Below are positions 6,468 to 11,813 of a stretch of 11,813 nt of DNA, piece after piece. The stretch is taken from contig CAZSTA010000107.1 in NCBI GenBank assembly GCA_964609495.1, positions 1 through 11,813 of the forward strand, read 5' to 3'. The notes under the pieces are model-generated. The model saw only the letters and a list, made by a program, of their open reading frames with translations. It did not search any database and was not told where the DNA came from. Source of the stretch: CAZSTA01 sp964609495 [NCBI: uncultured bacterium]. GTDB lineage: Bacteria > CAZSTA01. The position numbers and the translations under genes were made by a program. The first letter of the stretch is position 1. Every line of letters begins with the position of its first letter.

Positions 6468-8282
6468 TTGAACGATTTTTTCCAAGAAGACGAGATATTG
6501 GGGAAAGCTTATGATAGCCGTTTGATGAAGCGATTACTTAAATATCTAGGTCCATATAAGCTATATACGGCTGTTGCAGTTGGTCTTTTATTGATCGGCT
6601 CTCTGGTTGATTTAGCTGGACCTTACCTGATGAAGCTAGCTATAGATGTTCATATAGCCAATAAAGATATAAGCGGTTTAAGTAAAGTGGCTCTCCTCTT
6701 TCTAGGAGTTTTAATCGCGAGCTTCATAATAAGATATACCCAAATCTACATAATGGAATATATGGGCCAGAGAGTTATGTATGATATGAGAGTTCAGATC
6801 TTCTCGCACTTACAGGAGATGTCCCTTTCCTTCTATGATAAGAATCCAGTGGGAAGATTGATAACTCGTCTTACCTCCGATGTAGAAGCCCTAAACGAAA
6901 TGTTGACCTCGGGAGTCATAACGATCTTTGGAGATATATTCACTCTTATGGGGATTATGGTAGTTATGTTGTTGATGAACTGGAAGTTGGCTCTAGTCAC
7001 CTTTTCCATCCTACCCCTCCTTTTCTATGCCACGATCCTCTTCCGCCTCAAAGTCAGGGATACCTACCGAGCGGTGCGTCTTAGGATCGCTAGGGTGAAC
7101 GCTAATCTGCAAGAGAATGTAACTGGAATGAAGATAGTTCAGCTCTTTAACAGGGAGAAGAGGAACTTTGACAGGTTCGATGAGTTAAATATAGATCACT
7201 TAAACGCCCTTCTGAGAGCCATCTTTTACTATGCTGTTTTCTTCCCAGTTGTAGAAGTGATGGGCGCAGTGGCTATGGCTCTGATTATATGGTATGGTGG
7301 TGGGGAAGTGATAAGAAATGCCCTTACCATAGGAGTTTTAGTCGCCTTTATCCAATATGCGAATAGGTTCTTCCGTCCCATCAGGGATTTAAGCGAGAAG
7401 TATAATATTATGCAAGCGGCTATGGCTGCCTCAGAGAGGATCTTTAGTCTATTAGATACCCCAATAGATATCAAGAACCCAGAGGAGCCAGTTATACTAG
7501 AGGATAGATTTAAAGGAGATATCGAGTTCAAAAACGTGTGGCTCGCCTATGCTGATGATGATTACGTTTTGAAGGATATGTCCTTCAAGATCAAAAGTGG
7601 AGAGAGCGTAGCTTTCGTAGGAGCTACGGGAGCAGGCAAGACCTCGATCATCAGCCTCCTTGCCCGTTTCTATGATATCCAGAAGGGTGAAATACTCATC
7701 GATGGCGTGGATATCAGGAAGATGGACAAGCACCAGTTACGAAGCCATATCGGGGTGGTTCAGCAGGATGTATTCCTCTTCTCGGGAAGTATTGAGAAGA
7801 ATATAAGGCTAGGAAATGAGGATATAGATGATAGAAGAGTTAGGGATGCCGCTCGCTATGTGAACGCTCACAAGTTCATCCAGAGATTGCCAGATAGATA
7901 TAGACAAAAGGTGAAGGAGAGAGGAGCAACGCTTTCCGTAGGACAGAAGCAGCTTCTAGCCTTCGCTAGAGCTTTAGCTTTCAATCCAGATATACTTCTA
8001 GTTCTAGATGAAGCCACTTCGAGCGTTGATACTGAAACGGAGTTTCTTATCCAGGATGCTCTGGTTAAATTGATGAAGGGTCGCACTTCGATAATCATCG
8101 CGCACCGTCTTTCAACGATAAAGAGGGTTGATAGGATAATAGTCATCCACAAAGGAGAGATAAAGGAGGTAGGCACTCATCAAGAGCTATTGGATAAGAG
8201 AGGAATCTACTATCGCCTCTATCAATTGCAATATAAGGAACAAGAGGCAATGGCAGAGAGAGAACTGAGCAAGATCATTTAA
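6468..8282 (+). CDS. ABC exporter half-transporter, catalytic subunit (YheH-like)
   Basis: The second subunit, 604 residues. The membrane domain (about 25-305) has hydrophobic segments near 32-52, 73-95, 150-170, 172-192, 252-272 and 284-300. The ATPase domain (about 350-590) has Walker A GATGAGKTS (385-393), a Q-loop in VVQQDVF, the altered signature LSVGQ (489-493), Walker B ending in D514-E515 (LDEATSSVD) and switch H546. The catalytic Glu is present here and absent from the partner, while the partner has the canonical LSGGQ. One composite site is therefore complete and the other degenerate, the usual arrangement of heterodimeric multidrug-type exporters. It starts at TTG and is translationally close to the first gene. 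Substrate unknown. Confidence 0.92.
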   Translation: MNDFFQEDEILGKAYDSRLMKRLLKYLGPYKLYTAVAVGLLLIGSLVDLAGPYLMKLAIDVHIANKDISGLSKVALLFLGVLIASFIIRYTQIYIMEYMGQRVMYDMRVQIFSHLQEMSLSFYDKNPVGRLITRLTSDVEALNEMLTSGVITIFGDIFTLMGIMVVMLLMNWKLALVTFSILPLLFYATILFRLKVRDTYRAVRLRIARVNANLQENVTGMKIVQLFNREKRNFDRFDELNIDHLNALLRAIFYYAVFFPVVEVMGAVAMALIIWYGGGEVIRNALTIGVLVAFIQYANRFFRPIRDLSEKYNIMQAAMAASERIFSLLDTPIDIKNPEEPVILEDRFKGDIEFKNVWLAYADDDYVLKDMSFKIKSGESVAFVGATGAGKTSIISLLARFYDIQKGEILIDGVDIRKMDKHQLRSHIGVVQQDVFLFSGSIEKNIRLGNEDIDDRRVRDAARYVNAHKFIQRLPDRYRQKVKERGATLSVGQKQLLAFARALAFNPDILLVLDEATSSVDTETEFLIQDALVKLMKGRTSIIIAHRLSTIKRVDRIIVIHKGEIKEVGTHQELLDKRGIYYRLYQLQYKEQEAMAERELSKII

Positions 8283-8301
8283 GGGCTAGATCCTTATTCA
8301 A

Positions 8302-8359
8302 TCATTTTCATGGTCATCAGGAGTCTGATGACCATCTCAGATAAGCAAAATGAGATTTT
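8302..8359 (+). terminator. Tandem hairpins after the ABC operon, probable terminator
   Basis: ATGGTCATCAG (8310-8320) pairs perfectly with CTGATGACCAT (8325-8335) around the loop GAGT. ATCTCA (8334-8339) can instead pair with TGAGAT (8351-8356), which runs into a short T-tract (8356-8359). TCATTTT (8302-8308) can also pair with AAAATGA (8347-8353), extending the first hairpin. The first stem has no T-tract of its own, so termination may be partial. The position 27 bases after the second ABC stop fits an operon end. Confidence 0.5.
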
Positions 8360-8403
8360 ATGCGGCCCGAGCTATAGGCCTTGATTGTGGTGAGAGGGTG
8401 GGG

Positions 8404-8431
8404 TTGGAAAGCAAATTTTTTCAGATATTAT
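8404..8431 (+). promoter_or_regulatory. Candidate promoter for the TPR gene
   Basis: TTGGAA (8404-8409), a 16-base spacer and TATTAT (8426-8431): 4 of 6 and 5 of 6 matches. The start point near 8438 would give a leader of about 39 bases to the ATG at 8477. If real, it excludes the upstream in-frame TTG at 8381 as the start. Weaker than the other promoters here. Confidence 0.4.
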
Positions 8432-8463
8432 GGTGATTCTTCTAAAGAGACCAAAATCGCTGA

Positions 8464-8473
8464 GGATGGTGAT
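8464..8473 (+). promoter_or_regulatory. Ribosome binding site fixing the TPR-protein start
   Basis: GGATGGTGAT, a near-complete anti-SD match, lies just before the ATG at 8477. The candidate starts at 8381-8390 have no such sequence. Confidence 0.6.
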
Positions 8474-8476
8474 CAA

Positions 8477-9694
8477 ATGAAAGAGGCTTTCCCTCAACCC
8501 GATCCTGAAGAGAAGAAGACAAGAGATCCAAGAAAGCCTATCGCGGTCATCCTAAGTATTATCATTGTGCTTCTCCTCGTTTCCTATTTAGTTCATCTAT
8601 ATTGGGAATATAGGAAGAGCGCGCTCGCCATCTCCCACTACAAACGGGGAGTAGAGTATTACAACCAAGATCAATTTGATAAAGCTATAACAGAGTATAA
8701 GCTATCCTTGAAGTTAAATCCTAAATACAAGGATACCTACACTAGTTTAGGATTAGCCTATTTCTATCAGGGAAGATGGGAAGATGCTATCGAGAAGTAC
8801 CGATCTGCCCTCATCCTCGATCCCAAGGACATAGACATATACAATAATCTAGGGACTATCTATCTGAATCAGAGTCGCCTAGACCAAGCCGCCGAAGAAT
8901 ATAAGGCGGCCCTTAAGATAGCCCCTGATGATGCGGTAACGCATAGTAATCTAGGGCAAGTCTATTTCCATCAAAATAAGTTGGAGGAAGCTCAAGTGGA
9001 GTATGAGACCGCTCTCAAACTTGATCCCAATAACTATAGAATCCATAGTAACTTAGGGCAAGTCTATTTCTACAGGGATGAGCTGGAGAAGGCTATAGTT
9101 GAGTTCAAAACTGCTATTCAACTTAAGCCAGATAGCCCTATGGCTCATGATAATCTGGGATTGGTCTATTTTTATCGGGGTAGGATAGAGGAGGCTGCCG
9201 AGGAGTATAAGCTCGCTATTCAAAACGATCCCAGTTATGCTAATGCTTATAGCAACTTGGGAAATGTCTATTTCTATCAAGGTTCACTAGAGGAGGCTCA
9301 AGAGGAGTATAATAGGGCTATTCAACTTAATCCCGATGACGATGTAGCTCATAATGGCCTGGGCAGTATCTATTATGAGCAAGGCAGATGGGGAGAGGCC
9401 TTGATAGAGTTCAAGCGGGCTCTCAAGATAAACCCCGATTTCGCTGTAGCCCATAGCAATCTAGCCGGGGTCTATTACGAGATGAATATGATGGATGAGG
9501 CGATATCTGAATACTTAACTGCGTTAAAGCTCGATCCTTACCATATCTCAACCCGCTACTATCTGGGATTAGTTTACAAAGATAAGGGAGAGGTAGAAAA
9601 AGCGATAGAGCAGTTTGAGGCTATATTAAAGTTCTCAGATGATCCTACCCTTCAGGAGGAGATCAGAGATAGCTTGAGAGGAATGGAGAGGTGA
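8477..9694 (+). CDS. Membrane-anchored protein with ten tetratricopeptide repeats
   Basis: Numbered from the ATG at 8477 it has 405 residues. A short charged N-terminus (1-20) is followed by one hydrophobic segment (about 21-40, PIAVILSIIIVLLLVSYLV), which should act as a signal anchor and place the rest outside the cytoplasm; that topology is inferred. Residues 49-388 are exactly ten 34-residue TPRs with no gaps, each carrying the pattern N/SLGxVYFxQGxxEEAxxEY and ending in a Pro. TPR arrays scaffold protein-protein contacts, often in envelope assembly. The DNA has a matching 102-bp period (8621-9640), with near-identical stretches in repeats 4 and 5. No enzymatic domain is seen and the partner is unknown. 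It has its own candidate promoter and is convergent with the next gene. Confidence 0.88.
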   Translation: MKEAFPQPDPEEKKTRDPRKPIAVILSIIIVLLLVSYLVHLYWEYRKSALAISHYKRGVEYYNQDQFDKAITEYKLSLKLNPKYKDTYTSLGLAYFYQGRWEDAIEKYRSALILDPKDIDIYNNLGTIYLNQSRLDQAAEEYKAALKIAPDDAVTHSNLGQVYFHQNKLEEAQVEYETALKLDPNNYRIHSNLGQVYFYRDELEKAIVEFKTAIQLKPDSPMAHDNLGLVYFYRGRIEEAAEEYKLAIQNDPSYANAYSNLGNVYFYQGSLEEAQEEYNRAIQLNPDDDVAHNGLGSIYYEQGRWGEALIEFKRALKINPDFAVAHSNLAGVYYEMNMMDEAISEYLTALKLDPYHISTRYYLGLVYKDKGEVEKAIEQFEAILKFSDDPTLQEEIRDSLRGMER

Positions 9695-9754
9695 TGATTT
9701 TTAAACTTTGAAGCCATAATACAGGGTTTTTGCTCTGCTCGAACTTTACGAGTT

Positions 9755-10141
9755 TCATCTCCACATAACGTCTTTCCTATCTTTATCTCCCTCCCAAAGA
9801 TTTTTTCTTACAAAAGCTTCCGCCTCCTCAAGCGAGTGAAAAGGAAGCTTTTGTAAGAAAAAATCTTTGGGAGGGAGATAAGGATATAGCCCTATAGTCT
9901 CAACCTCATATACCTCGATGAACTCAGCAAGCTGTCTAGTCTGCTTAGGTAATATATAGAGAATAGATTTGTTCCAGCTCTTAGGTTTGCCTTCCCAGAC
10001 TACAATAGAAGGGCTATCTTCTGACAGGTAGAACATAGAGTCTTTCATCCATATATCTCTTTCTACCTGCTCATCAGAGAGATATATTATCACCCAACAG
10101 ACAACCAGGAGACTTATAACAACAATAAGGGTACGTTTCAT
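9755..10141 (-). CDS. Small membrane-anchored protein of unknown function
   Basis: I do not recognise this 128-residue protein. Residues 4-20 are strongly hydrophobic after MKR, so it is probably membrane-anchored or secreted. C15 is not in a proper lipobox. The rest is mixed alpha/beta with many aromatics (WEGKPKSWNKS, GLYPYLPP). The last 43 residues are overlaid by a 44-bp inverted repeat: its right arm encodes residues about 86-100 and its left arm about 108-122. The reading frame stays open through both arms. A weak promoter candidate (TTTACA 10230-10225, 17 bases, TAAAGT 10207-10202) lies upstream. The ribosome binding site is poor. The ORF is plausible from its hydrophobic start and codon use, but lacks homology support. 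Confidence 0.6.
   Translation of the reverse strand: MKRTLIVVISLLVVCWVIIYLSDEQVERDIWMKDSMFYLSEDSPSIVVWEGKPKSWNKSILYILPKQTRQLAEFIEVYEVETIGLYPYLPPKDFFLQKLPFHSLEEAEAFVRKNLWEGDKDRKDVMWR
9778..9886. repeat. Long near-perfect inverted repeat inside a coding sequence
   Basis: Arms 9778-9821 and 9843-9886 are reverse complements at 43 of 44 positions (the single mismatch is 9782 against 9882), separated by a 21-bp loop (9822-9842). The inner 38 bp of each arm (9784-9821, 9843-9880) are perfect. No T-tract follows either arm in either direction, so it is not an ordinary intrinsic terminator. It is unrelated in sequence to the dispersed repeats at 166 and 3783. Confidence 0.95.
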
Positions 10142-10243
10142 CTTAATATCCTATAATGCCACACACTATGAATCTTATTTCCTACGTTGATATTTCTAAT
10201 CACTTTAGATAACATTTAATCATTTGTAAAGAGTATCCTAATT

Positions 10244-11611
10244 CTAACTCCCCATTTTTAATGCGCCACTAGAGTAACATTTTGTAAAAATAAATATCTC
10301 TCGACATACTATCGCCTCTTTATCCTCACGATCGTATAATAATCCTCCTTGTGGAGTAACTTTACATACTGAGAAGTTAGCGATATTCGGAGGAAATGGC
10401 TTCTCGTATTTGTAACCAAGAGAGGTGATATCGTCAACTATATCTAAGGATAAATCGCTTATTAATATTGAATTAAGTTCCGATTGGGGAGTTTGCCTCC
10501 CCACTGATATTCGATAATAAGGGAAAGATATGACTATCCTTCCCTCATCTTTTAGGACCTTGCGAAGTTCACTAAAAAAGGATATGTATAATTCCCTCAT
10601 CTTAGTTACAAGCTTTCTCATAGAAATCTCATCAGTCGCCAGAGAATCGGCTAAAGGTCCTAAATATCCTTCGGTAACAACTGCTTCGATAGAAGCAGGA
10701 GGAAGATGTTTCGATATCTCACGGGCATCGGAGATGAATATATCACCGATAGCTCCTATATCTTCTCTGGAGTTTATGATATCTTCCTGTTTTAAGAGCC
10801 AATTCAAATTATCCTTAGTAGCTTCCACCTCCTCAAGAGAGAGATCAGAGCCTTTCACATTCTTCCCCCTAAGTAAGGCTTCTTGGAGGATAGTTCCACA
10901 GCCACAGAAAGGATCATATATCTCACTTATATCATTAGGAGCTAAGAGATTCAGCATAATCTGAGCTACTCTAGGTGGAAGTATCCCTACCTCTGGCGTC
11001 CTCTTTGGTCTCTCATAATCCCTTTTATGATAACCTTTATAATCCTGAACAGCTAGAGTCTTAGCGAAATATATCCTCTTCTCATCCACTACGATCGTTA
11101 TCTCCGCTCCCTGATCCAAGAGCTTCTCTGCTACGAATTTGGTAGGGAGATGTTTCACTCCGGCTCCTATGAATTTAGAATTTATCCCTCTAGCCTTTAA
11201 CCCTTGCTTGATCTCAGAACCTAAAGCTCTGGTGAATTTGGATAAGGTCCTGATATCTATCGAGCTATTCAAGGTATAAGAACTGAAGCCAAAATTGACT
11301 TTAGTTCTATTGAGGAGATAATTATTGAGAAGGTTATCTAGGCTTAAAGTATTTCTTATAATATCCTGCCAGTTAGTTCCAAATAAATGCTCGTCTATGA
11401 TCTCCCCGATCTTACTCGATCCTCCCAGATCGAGGATCACTCTCTCTGGCTCGAAATCTTCCTCTATCCTCATCAGAGCGAGATCGGAGTTCGGCTTCAA
11501 CGGGGAATAGTCAAGATTATTATCCGCTAGATATGAACAGAGCTCGGCTATAGATAGGGTTGGTTTGCGTCCCAATATAAAGAGATAATCCCTTAGCGCT
11601 CCCCTCGCCAC
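10244..11611 (-). CDS. Trm11/TrmG10-like SAM-dependent nucleic-acid methyltransferase
   Basis: A 455-residue Rossmann-fold methyltransferase, probably acting on tRNA guanine N2 or on another nucleic acid. The N-terminus opens with YLFILGRKPTLSIAEL (9-24), typical of the Trm11-type N-terminal region. A THUMP-like segment may span about 95-190. SAM-binding motif I is DPFCGCGT (233-240), followed by KGSDLS (253-258). Motif IV, normally DPPY or NPPY, reads TEGYLGP (313-319), so the usual Pro pair is lost. The start is GTG at 11611 with AAGGAG about 11 bases upstream; a slightly later start is possible. It overlaps the rarA stop by 19 bp, so translation is probably coupled. The methyltransferase call is firm, the substrate is not. 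Confidence 0.82.
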   Translation of the reverse strand: MARGALRDYLFILGRKPTLSIAELCSYLADNNLDYSPLKPNSDLALMRIEEDFEPERVILDLGGSSKIGEIIDEHLFGTNWQDIIRNTLSLDNLLNNYLLNRTKVNFGFSSYTLNSSIDIRTLSKFTRALGSEIKQGLKARGINSKFIGAGVKHLPTKFVAEKLLDQGAEITIVVDEKRIYFAKTLAVQDYKGYHKRDYERPKRTPEVGILPPRVAQIMLNLLAPNDISEIYDPFCGCGTILQEALLRGKNVKGSDLSLEEVEATKDNLNWLLKQEDIINSREDIGAIGDIFISDAREISKHLPPASIEAVVTEGYLGPLADSLATDEISMRKLVTKMRELYISFFSELRKVLKDEGRIVISFPYYRISVGRQTPQSELNSILISDLSLDIVDDITSLGYKYEKPFPPNIANFSVCKVTPQGGLLYDREDKEAIVCREIFIFTKCYSSGALKMGS

Positions 11612-11813
11612 TTCTTCAGTCTCTCCTTGATCTCCTTCTCATATCCATTATCGCTAGGTTCATAATACCTCCTCTTCTCAGGGATATACTCCTGTTCGAC
11701 GAAATGCCCCTCGTAATTATGAGGATATTTATATCCCTCTCCGCGAGATAAATCCTTAGCAGACTTGTAAGAGCTACTTCGTAGATGAAGGGGAACAGGC
11801 ATCGTTCTATCAT
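11593..11813 (-). CDS. rarA: Replication-associated recombination protein RarA (MgsA), C-terminal part
   Basis: Only the last ~72 codons are in the window; the gene runs in from the right edge. The sequence begins DRTMPVPLHLR and contains GYKYPHNYEGHFVEQEY, RRYYEPSDNGYEKEIKERL and KKWRG, which match the conserved C-terminus of the RarA/MgsA AAA+ family. In characterised bacteria RarA is a tetrameric ATPase acting at stalled replication forks. The AAA+ core is outside the window. The frame extends past the internal ATG at 11802, so that codon is not the true start. The stop (TAA) lies inside the start of the methyltransferase gene. Confidence 0.9.
   Translation of the reverse strand, partial: DRTMPVPLHLRSSSYKSAKDLSRGEGYKYPHNYEGHFVEQEYIPEKRRYYEPSDNGYEKEIKERLKKWRGER

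Noticed and set aside
8381-8476. TTG at 8381 as start of the TPR protein
   Set aside because: No Shine-Dalgarno; the added 32 residues look random and would overlap a candidate promoter. The ATG at 8477 has a strong site.
8621-9640. 102-bp periodicity as a CRISPR or non-coding tandem array
   Set aside because: It is fully explained by ten coding TPRs in one open frame.
9738-9754. Small hairpin (CTCG/CGAG) with a short T-run after the TPR gene
   Set aside because: Four pairs only; not enough for a terminator call.
9778-9886. Inverted repeat as a transposon end pair or MITE
   Set aside because: The arms enclose only 21 bp, no flanking target duplication was seen, and there is no second copy in the window.
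10530-10964. Plus-strand ORF of 144 codons inside the methyltransferase gene
   Set aside because: Shadow frame of the strongly supported minus-strand gene.

Overview
This is a bacterial chromosomal segment. It has Shine-Dalgarno sites, sigma-70 type promoters, RarA, a cyclic-di-AMP receptor protein and a bacterial-type methionyl-tRNA synthetase. Base composition is moderately low in GC. Codon use leans strongly to AGA/AGG for Arg and ATA for Ile, a bias common in thermophiles and several deep-branching uncultured lineages. No rRNA or tRNA is visible, so I assign no phylum. The grouping of darA, tatD and metG recalls the Bacillus yaaQ...metS-yabD neighbourhood, which fits a Gram-positive-like or related deep lineage.

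Layout. 1-552 has no gene. It holds a consensus promoter firing left out of the window, one copy of a double-hairpin dispersed repeat, and a consensus promoter firing right through a ~186-nt leader into darA. darA (553-870, +) is convergent with metG-tatD (3665-897, -). The divergent gap 3666-3993 holds the metG promoter, a second inverted copy of the repeat and a promoter for a small XPF/ERCC4-type nuclease (3994-4656, +). Two half-transporter genes follow (4713-6452 and 6468-8282, +) and look like an asymmetric heterodimeric ABC exporter. After a tandem-hairpin, terminator-like site comes a membrane-anchored protein with ten gapless TPRs (8477-9694, +). On the minus strand at the right are the 3' end of rarA, an overlapping Trm11-like methyltransferase gene and a small membrane-anchored protein of unknown function.

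How the genes fit together. The left block is housekeeping: translation (MetRS), a TatD nuclease and c-di-AMP signalling. The middle pairs a structure-specific nuclease with an exporter, probably just co-transcribed neighbours. The right pairs replication-fork maintenance (RarA) with nucleic-acid methylation.

The oddest signal is a 44-bp inverted repeat with 43 matches and a 21-bp loop, lying inside the coding sequence of the small unknown protein (9778-9886). Next are the stand-alone bacterial XPF-family nuclease, the Trm11-like enzyme with an altered motif IV, and the consensus promoter plus structured leader before darA. I see no clear sign of a new multi-gene defence or mobile system.
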